A stretch of DNA of 64,000 nt from Pectobacterium aquaticum (lineage in GTDB: Bacteria; Pseudomonadota; Gammaproteobacteria; Enterobacterales; Enterobacteriaceae), in contig NZ_CP086253.1 in the NCBI RefSeq assembly GCF_003382565.3, positions 1,984,001-2,048,000 of the forward strand, written 5' to 3'. The translations under genes and the position numbers were made by a program. Shown here in pieces: positions 1-9,231 of the stretch. Each line of letters starts with the position of its first letter. The first letter of the stretch is position 1. The notes below the pieces were generated by a model. It saw only the letters and a program-made list of their open reading frames with translations. It was not told where the DNA came from and ran no database searches.

Positions 1-605
1 CGGTGTCGGCATCGGATGTCGCGGTGCGCGGTGGGGATGTTGTCAGCCGAGTCGTGGTGACGATGGACTCCATCAGTACATCATCGCGTAAGATTGTGGA
101 TATCATCGGCGTTATTGACAGCATCGCTTTCCAGACGAATATTCTGGCGCTGAATGCGGCGGTAGAAGCGGCACGGGCCGGTGAACAAGGCCGTGGCTTC
201 GCTGTGGTCGCAAGTGAAGTCCGCACGCTGGCGCAGCGCTCTGCATCCGCCGCGCGGGAAATTAAAGGCTTGATTGATGATTCTGTTGCCAAGGTGGGGG
301 AAGGCACAGATTTCGTGAAGCAGGCGGGCGATACCATGAGTGAAGTGGTTGAAAGCGTACACCGCGTCACGTCCATGATGGGCGAGATTAGCGCGGCGAG
401 TGCAGAGCAGCGTTCCGGTATTGAACAGGTCAATCTCGCGATATCGCAGATGGATCAGAGTACCGAACAGAATGCGGCGTTGGTTGAAGAAGCATTGGCT
501 GCGGCACACTCGCTGAGCGAGCAGGCACAAGAGCTGTCACGCACCGTTGAACAATTCCGCGTTGATGAATCTGCGGGCAGCTATCTGGCGCTGGGGGCAA
601 GATAG
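1..605 (+). CDS. Methyl-accepting chemotaxis protein, C-terminal part (5' end outside window)
   Basis: This is the cytoplasmic signalling end of a chemoreceptor that couples ligand sensing to CheA/CheW. The start lies before base 1, so no sensor domain, HAMP or membrane segment is visible; the frame is open from the window edge. The highly conserved hairpin tip is seen at about visible residues 43-70 (core FQTNILALNAAVEAARAGEQ), followed by methylation-helix sequence. The C-terminus ends in LALGAR and lacks an NWETF-like CheR-binding pentapeptide, so its methylation probably depends on other receptors. It converges on the second chemoreceptor gene, with a perfect hairpin between them. Family identity is certain; the ligand is unknown. 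Confidence 0.95.
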   Translation, partial: VSASDVAVRGGDVVSRVVVTMDSISTSSRKIVDIIGVIDSIAFQTNILALNAAVEAARAGEQGRGFAVVASEVRTLAQRSASAAREIKGLIDDSVAKVGEGTDFVKQAGDTMSEVVESVHRVTSMMGEISAASAEQRSGIEQVNLAISQMDQSTEQNAALVEEALAAAHSLSEQAQELSRTVEQFRVDESAGSYLALGAR

Positions 606-677
606 CTACAACGAAACGGCAGCGTTCAGGTAGTATCGAACTTTGCCGACGTTTTTATCCGTCATGACATCAGATTG

Positions 678-701
678 AACCCGACACATACGTGTCGGGT
701 T
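678..701. terminator. Hairpin between convergent chemoreceptor genes
   Basis: A perfect 10-bp stem (AACCCGACAC/GTGTCGGGTT) with a 4-nt loop lies between the two convergent genes. There is no long T-run on either side, so it may be a modest bidirectional terminator. Confidence 0.6.
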
Positions 702-757
702 GTTCGTAAAACCAGCAAGCAGCTTAAGCGTTTCACTCGTTGCCGGAGGGGAAATCT

Positions 758-2677
758 TCAGAAAGACTCCCAGTCTTCTTTATTATTCGCTGGCGGCAGT
801 GCTACGGGTTTCAGCCTGCCAGATAATTGTGTGCCGGATGATGAACGATGTTGCGTCGTGGACTCTGTTCCCAGCTTGAATACCGAGACCAGTTGTGACA
901 ACTGATCGGCCTGTTGCTCCAGGGAAGACGCCGCAGAAGAGGATTCCTGCACGAGAGCGGCATTCTGCTGAGTGGTGGAATCCAGTTCTGTTACCGCTTT
1001 ACCTATTTGATCAATACCTCGACTCTGCTCTTCAGATGCATTCGAAATTTCATTCATGATCCCACTGACATTGGTGACTGAAGAAATGATCTGTTCCATT
1101 GTGCCCCCCGCTTTATTCGCCATTTCTGACCCAGCGTGCACGCGTTGGACGGATTCTTGTATGAGACTCTCTATTTCTTTAGCTGCCTGCGCACTACGTT
1201 GTGCAAGGTTTCTTACCTCACCGGCGACGACAGCGAAGCCCCGACCTTGTTCACCGGCCCGTGCCGCTTCTACCGCCGCATTCAGCGCCAGAATATTCGT
1301 CTGGAATGAGATACCATTAATCACGCTGATTATTTCAGTAATTTTCTTTGAACTTTCAGTGATCACACCCATAGTATCGATCACATCCCAAACAATTTTG
1401 CCACCTGAACGGGCGTGGTTTGCGGCCACTTCAGCAAGATGACTGGCTTCACGGGCATTATCTGCATTACGTTTTACGGTTGAGGTTAATTCTTCCATGC
1501 TGGCTGCGGTTTCCACAACGGCGGATGATTGCTCCTCAGTGCGTGATGCTAGATCTGTGTTACCTGCAGAAATTTCTGATGATGCCGTAGCGACATGCAT
1601 GACAGATTCTTTTATCTGAGAAATCATATCGCGTAGCCGCTGATTCATTGTCGCTAGAGCGGTAGTCAGGCGACCCAATTCGTCGGAGGACTGGGGTTCA
1701 ATTACGGCAGTCAAGTCACCACTGGCAATATACTCGGCAAGGGTCAAACTATTCCTTATTTGGCGAGTCATCTGGTGCGTGATTAACCATGCGACCAATA
1801 GGCCGACTACCACTGCGCACACTGCAACCAGTGCTGTTATTGTGATCACTTGCTGCGTGATATCCAGGTTTTTTTGAGTTTGTAATGTCACCAAATTTTG
1901 TATCGTGTTAGCGATTTTTTCGGCAAAGCCCGTTAATGTGTTGGCGACATCTCGTGACTGCTGAAGTGCCGCTGAATAGTTATTGACATTGCTTTTAAGC
2001 GTATTAAGGAATAGTTGTACAGTCTTTTTATCTGCATCGGTTAGCTGTAGGCCTTCTGCCGCTAACAGATTCAGAGCAGAACGGTAATCGGTCTCAAAAA
2101 CATCCTGTCCGTTTTTTCCGTCAGATGACTGGATCTGAAGCACGTCGATCCACAAACGATTGAGTACATTCAGTAGTATCAGGTCCTGCTTTGTGGATTG
2201 TTCATGAGTGACTAACATCTGATTCAATTTGTCCAGTACAGACTTCTGTTCTGGTGCCGTCAACGATTTAGATGCATCCACTGATTGGCGTTCAAATTTG
2301 ACGAAATTATCCCGTGCATCGGCATAGGCAGGGATGGTATTCCTTAAGTCATTAAATAATACGCGAGCCTCCGATCCCCAAACGAAACTTTCCCCTTGCA
2401 CCACCTTGCTATACATTTTATCAATAGCAACCTTATTTGCCTGAATAGCACTTTCATCGTGATTAATTTGATAGGCAAGACGGTTTCGCCGTGCGATGTT
2501 TAATTCATCATTGATTTCACCGACCAACGCACCCTTTAGCGCATAGTCTCGGATGCTAGCTGACTGCTGTATACTAAAAATTGATGAGATAATTATTATT
2601 ATTATCAATATAGCAAATCCGCCGAACAGCTTTGTTCCAACAGAACGGTTTCTGAACCATGAAAAAAGGTATGTCAT
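758..2677 (-). CDS. Methyl-accepting chemotaxis protein (full length)
   Basis: A complete 639-residue transmembrane chemoreceptor. An N-terminal membrane helix (about 15-36) is followed by a periplasmic helical sensor region (about 37-275), a second membrane helix (about 277-300), a HAMP segment and a long cytoplasmic coiled coil. The signalling tip carries FQTNILALNAAVEAARAGEQ. The protein ends in DWESF, which matches the NWETF-type tether that recruits the CheR methyltransferase and CheB, so this receptor should be a high-abundance Tsr/Tar-like type. The sensor region has no motif from which I can name a ligand. It is monocistronic and convergent with the neighbouring receptor; the AT-rich 1.2 kb upstream should hold its promoter. 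Confidence 0.95.
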   Translation of the reverse strand: MTYLFSWFRNRSVGTKLFGGFAILIIIIIISSIFSIQQSASIRDYALKGALVGEINDELNIARRNRLAYQINHDESAIQANKVAIDKMYSKVVQGESFVWGSEARVLFNDLRNTIPAYADARDNFVKFERQSVDASKSLTAPEQKSVLDKLNQMLVTHEQSTKQDLILLNVLNRLWIDVLQIQSSDGKNGQDVFETDYRSALNLLAAEGLQLTDADKKTVQLFLNTLKSNVNNYSAALQQSRDVANTLTGFAEKIANTIQNLVTLQTQKNLDITQQVITITALVAVCAVVVGLLVAWLITHQMTRQIRNSLTLAEYIASGDLTAVIEPQSSDELGRLTTALATMNQRLRDMISQIKESVMHVATASSEISAGNTDLASRTEEQSSAVVETAASMEELTSTVKRNADNAREASHLAEVAANHARSGGKIVWDVIDTMGVITESSKKITEIISVINGISFQTNILALNAAVEAARAGEQGRGFAVVAGEVRNLAQRSAQAAKEIESLIQESVQRVHAGSEMANKAGGTMEQIISSVTNVSGIMNEISNASEEQSRGIDQIGKAVTELDSTTQQNAALVQESSSAASSLEQQADQLSQLVSVFKLGTESTTQHRSSSGTQLSGRLKPVALPPANNKEDWESF

Positions 2678-3863
2678 AGAGGTATCCTCAAAAATATTTT
2701 CAATTTAAAACATGCCAATGACTCGAATTGTTAACCACTTACGTAATTTGTTGGTTTTTTGTGCGTGTAACCCGACTGTCAGGTTCATTGTTCATTATTG
2801 CGATGCATGAGATAAAATAGATATTTTATTATATTTTCGGATACATAAAACTAATCTTTAGTGCTCGTTTTAAATAAATTTAATGTTTAATTAAATGGCT
2901 GATTGTGTATTTCTAATGAATGGATTTTCATCATGATTCAATAAAACCATGATGTGGTATTTTAATTTAAAGATATAAGAAGCTCGATGGTTAATTTATT
3001 TTTGTTAATGTAATGTTACTTTGCTTGCAATAGAAATATTGATTCCTGATGTTGGCGTAATGTGATCATAGTATGGGAACGATATTCTATCCACTTGATA
3101 CCTATAATTTATTTTTAATTGATAATTTATCCTTTTTATTCAATGGTATAACGCATATCTCAAAACTGAATAAGAAATACTCTCTTATTTATAAAAATAC
3201 TTAAAGCAAGGCGCGAAGTATGCATCACTGAATAGTGAGGATTTCAGGAAGATAACTTTACTTGGTAAAATGGAGGTGGGACTAAGTAAAATTCTGACTT
3301 CAACAGTTCCTGGCGGGATGCCCCAGTGGTATTATGTTAAGAAAATTTGAATTGCTGTTTGGTTTATGAATTATAGTGTTATAACTTATAAAGGCTGAGT
3401 TCGCAGGCGCAGGTATCAGAAAACGTCTTGTAGGAACTTAGGTGAATGCTGTTTATGGGGTTTCCATGATGGTATTTATACTTATTTTCAGCATTCGTTG
3501 TGCACATCTTATCCCAGAGTTATTTATTGCTATGTTAACAATGGTTTCTTTTCCTGGTTTATACTCGTCAGTTAGTTAATGAAGGCAGGAAAAAACCCGC
3601 TTAATGAGAGGTATGTAGGGGGATTGACTCGTAGCCTCCCGCCGTTGGCGGTTCAAAACGCAATCCTATCGTTTTTTCGAACGCTGCCAACACTTCTCAT
3701 CCGTTCCAACGATACAAAAGAAAACGTAAGAGAAATAATACCCCTGCGTTTCCTCCGTGTTAATTTCAGTGCCATCCCTCTACACTTTCTGTTTACCCAT
3801 GAGTCGTTGTGTGATGAGCGCGTGGCTCTCTTCACTTGAACAGAGTGGTATTAGGGAGACAGG
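2678..3863. other. AT-rich intergenic region, 1.2 kb
   Basis: This gap separates the divergent chemoreceptor and selO genes. Most of it is very AT-rich with many stop codons and no convincing gene. The part at about 3575-3740 is less AT-rich, contains a short open frame and a small GC-rich inverted repeat (around 3641-3652), and may be a dispersed intergenic element. No RNA gene or insertion sequence could be identified. Confidence 0.5.
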
Positions 3864-5315
3864 ATGCAGCAAACACCGTTATTCAATAATCACTATTTTC
3901 ACCAGTTGCCGGGGTTCTACACCGCGCTACAGCCTACGCCGCTGCATGGTGCTCGCCTGCTTTATCATAGCGAGGGATTGGCCGCGGAGCTTGGGCTGTC
4001 TTCCGACTGGTTTACGCCAGAACAGAATGCCGTCTGGAGCGGCGAACGTTTGCTGCCGGGAATGGCGCCGCTGGCGCAGGTTTATAGCGGCCATCAGTTT
4101 GGCATGTGGGCTGGTCAACTGGGGGACGGGCGCGGCATCCTGCTGGGAGAACAACAGCTGCCGGATGGCCGCAGTATGGACTGGCACCTGAAAGGTGCGG
4201 GGCTGACGCCGTATTCACGTATGGGAGACGGTCGCGCGGTGCTGCGCTCGGCGATACGCGAATTTCTGGCCTCGGAAGCGATGCATCATCTGGGGATTCC
4301 CACCACGCGGGCGCTGACGATTGTCACCAGCACACATCCGGTGCAGCGTGAGCAGGAAGAAAAGGGCGCAATGCTGCTGCGCGTGGCGGAAAGCCATGTG
4401 CGCTTCGGTCATTTTGAGCACTTCTACTATCGCCGTGAGCCAGAAAAGGTGCGTCAACTGGTGGAGTATGTGATCGCCCGCCACTGGCCGCAGTGGGAAA
4501 ACGACGAGCGGCGTTATGAGTTATGGTTCGGTGATGTGGTAGAGCGTACTGCCCGTCTGATTACACATTGGCAGGCCGTCGGTTTTGCGCACGGCGTAAT
4601 GAATACGGACAACATGTCGATTTTAGGGCTGACCATCGACTACGGCCCTTATGGCTTTTTAGATGCCTATCAGCCCGGTTTCATTTGCAATCACTCCGAC
4701 CATCGCGGGCGCTACGCGTTTGACAATCAGCCCGCTGTGGGGTTGTGGAATTTGCATCGGCTGGCGCAGGCGCTGTCGGGGTTGATGGACACTGAAACGT
4801 TGGAACGTGCGCTTGCACGCTACGAACCGGCACTGATGCAGCACTATGGCACGCTGATGCGCGCTAAGCTGGGCTTATTTACCGCGAGTCCCGAGGATAA
4901 TGACGTGCTGGTCGGGCTGTTGCGTTTGATGCAGCAAGAAGGCAGCGATTACACCCGCACGTTCCGCCTGCTGGCAGACAGCGAAAAGCAGGCATCACGC
5001 TCGCCGCTCCGTGATGAATTTATCGATAGGGCCGCGTTCGATAGCTGGTTTGCGACCTACCGCCAGAGGCTGAGGCAGGAAGAACAGGGCGATGAGGAAC
5101 GTCGCCGCCTGATGAATGCGACGAACCCGAAATATATTCTGCGTAATTATCTGGCGCAAATGGCGATTGAACGGGCGGAAAACGGCGACATCAGCGTGTT
5201 GGCGCGTCTGCATCAGGCGCTGTGCCAACCGTTTGATGAACAGCCGGAGAAGAACGATTTAGCGGCGTTACCGCCAGAATGGGGTAAGCATCTGGAGATT
5301 TCCTGCTCCAGTTGA
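3864..5315 (+). CDS. selO: SelO family protein adenylyltransferase (YdiU)
   Basis: The 483-residue product matches the usual length of the SelO/YdiU pseudokinase family, which transfers AMP from ATP to Ser, Thr or Tyr of target proteins and is linked to redox stress. The typical N-terminal core motifs are visible (YSGHQFG, LGDGRGILLGE, LKGAGLTPYSRMGDGRAVLRS-type region), as is the metal-binding segment GVMNTDNMSILGLTIDYGPYGF. The C-terminus ends in CSS, in line with the penultimate selenocysteine/cysteine position of the family. The ATG is preceded by AGGGAGACAGG. It converges with the haem operon, and a stem formed by CCTGCTCC/GGAGCAGG spans its stop codon. Confidence 0.95.
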   Translation: MQQTPLFNNHYFHQLPGFYTALQPTPLHGARLLYHSEGLAAELGLSSDWFTPEQNAVWSGERLLPGMAPLAQVYSGHQFGMWAGQLGDGRGILLGEQQLPDGRSMDWHLKGAGLTPYSRMGDGRAVLRSAIREFLASEAMHHLGIPTTRALTIVTSTHPVQREQEEKGAMLLRVAESHVRFGHFEHFYYRREPEKVRQLVEYVIARHWPQWENDERRYELWFGDVVERTARLITHWQAVGFAHGVMNTDNMSILGLTIDYGPYGFLDAYQPGFICNHSDHRGRYAFDNQPAVGLWNLHRLAQALSGLMDTETLERALARYEPALMQHYGTLMRAKLGLFTASPEDNDVLVGLLRLMQQEGSDYTRTFRLLADSEKQASRSPLRDEFIDRAAFDSWFATYRQRLRQEEQGDEERRRLMNATNPKYILRNYLAQMAIERAENGDISVLARLHQALCQPFDEQPEKNDLAALPPEWGKHLEISCSS

Positions 5316-5326
5316 ACCGGAGCAGG
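5302..5326. terminator. Hairpin at selO/hmuV convergence
   Basis: An 8-bp perfect stem, CCTGCTCC/GGAGCAGG, overlaps the selO stop codon and lies just before the hmuV stop. There is no T-tract, so termination strength is uncertain. Confidence 0.5.
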
Positions 5327-5336
5327 GGGGACTTGG

Positions 5337-6134
5337 CTATTGCCGCAGATAAACCTGCGGAATGGTGTAGTCAGGGTGTGAACCGACGCTGAGATCGGCG
5401 CGATACCAGTGGGTCAACGTCTCGGCCTGTAGCACTTGCGCAGGCGTGCCTTGTGCGACCAGCTTCCCTTCATGCAGCAGCAGAATGCGGTCGGCATACA
5501 GCGCGGCCAGATTCAGATCGTGCAGGACGCAGCATACGGATAACGGCTGTTCGCGTGTAAGCTGCTTGAGCAGCCGTAAGAGGTGCTGCTGGTGGTAGAG
5601 ATCCAGCGCCGAAGTCGGTTCATCGAGAAATAACCAACCCAGCGTTGGTTCTGGATGCCACAGCTGCGCCAGCACGCGAGCCAGTTGCACGCGCTGCTGT
5701 TCCCCACCGGAAAGCTGACGATAGTCGCGCGTAGCCAGTTCCAGACAGCCCGTTTGCGCCATGACCTGCTGAATCACATCATCATTTTTCGGGTAGCGCC
5801 CATGCGGGGATCGCCCCATCGCAACGACATCCCGCACGCTAAACGCAAACGCCATGCCGCTATGCTGGCGCATCACCGCCCGCGTTTTGGCGAGCGCGCT
5901 GGGCTGCCAGTGTGAGAAAGGTTGCCCGGCTAACAGGCACTCGCCTTCATCTGGCGTCAAATAACCGGTCAGTAAACGGAGCAGGGTAGATTTCCCCGCA
6001 CCGTTGGGGCCGATGATTGCGACGATTTCCCCACTGTGAAGCTCCAGAGAAACGTCGTCCGTCAGATAACGGCCGTTGGCCTGAAAGCGCAGATGGCGTG
6101 CGACTAACGTCCGGTCGAGCGCTGAATTAGTCAT
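5337..6134 (-). CDS. hmuV: Haemin ABC transporter ATP-binding protein
   Basis: The 265-residue ATPase powers haem import through HmuU. The Walker A motif (GPNGAGKST, near residue 42), the signature LSGGEQQRVQLARVLAQL and the Walker B/switch region (LFLDEPTSALDL) are all intact, and the length fits the HmuV/HemV group. It is the last gene of hmuSTUV, with its start overlapping the end of hmuU by 8 bases, so the two are translationally coupled. Expression should follow the Fur box upstream of hmuS. Confidence 0.95.
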   Translation of the reverse strand: MTNSALDRTLVARHLRFQANGRYLTDDVSLELHSGEIVAIIGPNGAGKSTLLRLLTGYLTPDEGECLLAGQPFSHWQPSALAKTRAVMRQHSGMAFAFSVRDVVAMGRSPHGRYPKNDDVIQQVMAQTGCLELATRDYRQLSGGEQQRVQLARVLAQLWHPEPTLGWLFLDEPTSALDLYHQQHLLRLLKQLTREQPLSVCCVLHDLNLAALYADRILLLHEGKLVAQGTPAQVLQAETLTHWYRADLSVGSHPDYTIPQVYLRQ

Positions 6135-7131
6135 TTCCCCGTCCTTTATGCTGAACGATCAGCCATAAGAAATACGGCCCGCCAATCAGGCTGCTTAATA
6201 ACCCAACGGGCATTTCTGCCGGAGAAAGCAGCGTGCGTGCCAACGTATCGGCAAACAGCAGCAGACAGGCACCGCCGAGGATAGAGCCGGGAAGGAGCCA
6301 GCGATGGTCGGCACCCAGATGCATGCGCATCAGGTGTGGAATGATAAGCCCGATAAACCCGATCACGCCGCTGACCGCCACTGCTACGCCAACCAACAGC
6401 GAACTCAGCAGCAGTAGCGTGTACTTGGTGTGTTTCACATTAACGCCCAGGTAGTGCGCCTCTTCGTCACCTAATTGCAACACGTTCAGACGGTGCGCGT
6501 AGTATAACGTGGCGATCGTGGCAGGGATGACCAACGTGCTGGCAACCAGCAGCATGGGCCACTGTGCCTGTCCAAGGCTCCCCATTCCCCACAGTGAGAA
6601 CTGGCGCAGTTGCTGATCGGTGCTGATGTAGGTCAACACGCCGATGAGGGCAAGGCACAGTGCATTGAGCGCGATGCCTGCCAGCAATAATCGCGTTAAT
6701 CCACCCTGTTCGGAGCGGCTGAGGATGAAAATAATCGCCGTAATTGCCAGACTACCCGCGAAAGCGGCAAACATCGGGCCGTAAAGCGCCAGCAGCGGGG
6801 GAAGGCCAAGCGGCAGCACAATGGTTAGCGCGACGCAGAGTGCGGCACCGCTGCTGATACCCAGCAGGCCAGGATCGGCGAGCGGATTGCGAAATAACCC
6901 CTGCATAATCGCGCCAGAGCAAGCCAACGCGCCGCCGACGAGGATCGCCAGCAGCACACGGGGTACGCGGATATTCAACCAGATATGCCAGATTGGATCG
7001 TCAAGCTGCGTTTGCCATAACATCTTGAGCGATAGGGTCAGCGCGCCCATGTTGGCGGCACCGACCATCAGTGCCACCATCAGTAACAGCAGTGCGATCA
7101 ACCACGTGCGCGGGTGAAAGCGTGACGTCAT
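6127..7131 (-). CDS. hmuU: Haemin ABC transporter permease
   Basis: This FecCD/BtuC-family inner-membrane permease has 334 residues and about ten hydrophobic segments. The family signatures GGALACSGAIMQGLFRNPLA and GVIGFIGLIIPHL are visible. It forms the channel for haem delivered by HmuT in the periplasm. The start overlaps the hmuT stop in an ATGA arrangement, and its end overlaps hmuV. Confidence 0.95.
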   Translation of the reverse strand: MTSRFHPRTWLIALLLLMVALMVGAANMGALTLSLKMLWQTQLDDPIWHIWLNIRVPRVLLAILVGGALACSGAIMQGLFRNPLADPGLLGISSGAALCVALTIVLPLGLPPLLALYGPMFAAFAGSLAITAIIFILSRSEQGGLTRLLLAGIALNALCLALIGVLTYISTDQQLRQFSLWGMGSLGQAQWPMLLVASTLVIPATIATLYYAHRLNVLQLGDEEAHYLGVNVKHTKYTLLLLSSLLVGVAVAVSGVIGFIGLIIPHLMRMHLGADHRWLLPGSILGGACLLLFADTLARTLLSPAEMPVGLLSSLIGGPYFLWLIVQHKGRGND

Positions 7132-7946
7132 TTGATCGCTTCAGCTGTCTGACGCAGCGTCGCCATCAGCGCTGGCGTTTCGAGCGTGAAGCCCAGCATT
7201 GCCATGTCATCGACCACTAACAGGCGCTTGTTCTTACCCGCAGGCGTCAATTTCAGGCCAGGTAATGTCCAGACCTGTGCTTCACCCCCCAACGTTTTCA
7301 GCCCTTGACTGGAGATCAGAATCAGATCCGGCGCACTGGCGATCACACCTTCCTGCGACAATGGCTGGTAGCGCTCAACGTTTTGCATGGCATTTTTTAA
7401 TCCGGCGCTGCGGATAATGGTGTCTGGCGGGCTATTTTTGCCCGCAGCCAGCGCGGTCATGCCGCCGTGGCTGAGAATGAACAGCACATTAACCGGCAGC
7501 GGCGACGTTTTTACTGCCGCCAGCTGTTGCTGATAAGTTTCCGTCAGTTTTTTACCTTCTGCGTCCTTTCCTAGCGTTTGAGCGATGGCACCGATTTTCT
7601 TCGGTACCGCATCCAGTGATGGCTCGGCGGTTACATGAACCACTTTTGTGCCGCTGTCCGCCACTTGCTGCAGGATGAGCGATGGCTGAGACAGATCGCT
7701 GGCGAGAACCAGAGACGGTTTCATTGCCAGAATCCCTTCCGCATTGAGGTGACGCATGTAGCCTACATCAGGCAGTTTTTTCACCGCTTCCGGGTGCAGA
7801 CTGGTGCTGTCGCGTGCAACCAGATCTTTCTCCGCGCCCAGCGCATAGATGATTTCCGTGACGTCGCCGCCGATAGAAACGATACGTTCGGCAGCAGACA
7901 CCCCCAGCGGGAGTGTCAATAGCAGGGGGAATAGCCAGTTTTTCAT
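7128..7946 (-). CDS. hmuT: Periplasmic haemin-binding protein
   Basis: The product is a 272-residue cluster-A substrate-binding protein that carries haem across the periplasm to HmuUV. The start is placed at the ATG encoding MKNWLFPLLLTLPLGVSAAE, which gives a clean signal peptide ending after VSA-A and overlaps the hmuS stop by ATGA; a longer frame upstream would bury the signal peptide. The mature protein begins ERIVSIGGDVTEIIYALG, typical of the family. It is part of hmuSTUV. Confidence 0.95.
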   Translation of the reverse strand: MKNWLFPLLLTLPLGVSAAERIVSIGGDVTEIIYALGAEKDLVARDSTSLHPEAVKKLPDVGYMRHLNAEGILAMKPSLVLASDLSQPSLILQQVADSGTKVVHVTAEPSLDAVPKKIGAIAQTLGKDAEGKKLTETYQQQLAAVKTSPLPVNVLFILSHGGMTALAAGKNSPPDTIIRSAGLKNAMQNVERYQPLSQEGVIASAPDLILISSQGLKTLGGEAQVWTLPGLKLTPAGKNKRLLVVDDMAMLGFTLETPALMATLRQTAEAIK

Positions 7947-8992
7947 GCGGCGAGATCCTTGTACGGTTTCAGGGCATTGATCTGGTCGCGCCACTGCTGT
8001 TGTTCCGGCGTGCCTTCGGTACGCTGCCCAAAGAGTTGTGCAATTTGAGAGCCGTCTGCGGCATAGAGTTCGAGGCTGGTCACAATGCCGTCGGCCGTCG
8101 GTTTACGCGTGATCCAGCTTTCAGCGATCGCGCCTTCGATCAGGTGCAGGGTGAAATCTTTATTAAAGATGTTAATCCACTCCGCATGTTGCTCCATACG
8201 CTCTACACGCTCAAGCGTACCGGTGAAGATTTGCACACAGCCACGGTTACCGACAAATACCATGATCTCGTTCTGATCTTCACGCGCGGCAAATAGAATC
8301 TGCGACAGCGCATCGTTTTCTACGCGGTAGGCCAGATCGTCGGCGACCGAGTTAAACGCCTGCTGACGCGTCAGGTTATGGCGCTTGAGCAGAATGAAGA
8401 AATCATGCACGTCCGTCATCGCACGCCATTCCGCTTCAAGCTGAGGATTATGGGCAACGATCGGCTCGGCGGCTGCGCTGTTTGCTGGACGAACTGCCAA
8501 GGCTGGATTTTCGCTGCTGGTAAATTTCTCAACCAATAATTGCCAAGCGGCCATATCCGTAGTGTCGGTCGTGTAGACTTTCAGGATGGCATCACCCTGA
8601 TGATCGAAAAATTGAATGCTCTGGCGCTCACCGCGTGCGGTATTTTCACGCAGCGCAAAGGCGGAAGCCCATTGAGAAAGAAACAAACGCAGATCCAGCT
8701 CGCGCGGGTTGAGGATAAGACCGGCATGCCCATCAAGCGTCTGGTTTTGATAGTAGCCGGTATGCTCATGCACGGCGTATTCGTTGCGCGTGATCGACTT
8801 GGTATTACCAACCTGCTCCAGTGCGCTTAACCAAACTTTGGCATCACCCTGCAGGCGCTGTGCATCGTGTCCGACGCGGGCGTGAGTCAGTTCCGCTTCG
8901 CTGATGCCGAGTTGCGCAGCCAAATCGCGGGCGTATTTACGCGGATGTTCTACTTTAGCCTGGAGGTATTGTTGGTAAATGGACGTCTGCAT
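7943..8992 (-). CDS. hmuS: Haemin-degrading factor HmuS
   Basis: The 349-residue cytoplasmic protein belongs to the HmuS/HemS/ChuS family, which binds and breaks down imported haem to release iron. It has the family's two similar halves and the conserved FFILLKRHNLTRQQAFN segment, which contains the likely axial haem ligand His. It is the first gene of hmuSTUV. A Fur-box-like sequence lies about 40-60 bases upstream of its ATG. No TonB-dependent haem receptor gene is adjacent, so the outer-membrane step must be encoded elsewhere. Confidence 0.95.
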   Translation of the reverse strand: MQTSIYQQYLQAKVEHPRKYARDLAAQLGISEAELTHARVGHDAQRLQGDAKVWLSALEQVGNTKSITRNEYAVHEHTGYYQNQTLDGHAGLILNPRELDLRLFLSQWASAFALRENTARGERQSIQFFDHQGDAILKVYTTDTTDMAAWQLLVEKFTSSENPALAVRPANSAAAEPIVAHNPQLEAEWRAMTDVHDFFILLKRHNLTRQQAFNSVADDLAYRVENDALSQILFAAREDQNEIMVFVGNRGCVQIFTGTLERVERMEQHAEWINIFNKDFTLHLIEGAIAESWITRKPTADGIVTSLELYAADGSQIAQLFGQRTEGTPEQQQWRDQINALKPYKDLAA

Positions 8993-9032
8993 CTCGTTCG
9001 TTCCCTTAATCGTTGTCGTATTAATTATAGCA

Positions 9033-9051
9033 ATGAATGAGAATCATTTTC
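9033..9051. promoter_or_regulatory. Fur box upstream of hmuS
   Basis: The 19-base stretch around ATGAGAATCATT matches the Fur consensus at about 14 of 19 positions and sits in the hmuS promoter region, as expected for iron-repressed haem uptake. Confidence 0.75.
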
Positions 9052-9231
9052 ATGTAACAAAAACGCAACCTCAAGTGAAGTTTTCTTAATAAGTGGAATA
9101 AGAGGAATCGTAAGAGGGAGTTACGTTACGTACTGCGGTTACATACGACGAGATAGCGAGATGGGCGGCGGGAAAGCAGGGAAATGGCTGACACACGATC
9201 AGGGAAGAGGAGTGTGCCAGCGTATATCGGA

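Noticed and set aside
3640..3700. GGTTCAAAACGC resembling a tRNA T-loop in the selO upstream gap
   Set aside because: No acceptor stem, D-arm or anticodon arm can be formed around it.
3579..3839. 86-codon open frame upstream of selO
   Set aside because: No recognised family, no good ribosome site, atypical composition; more likely part of an intergenic element.
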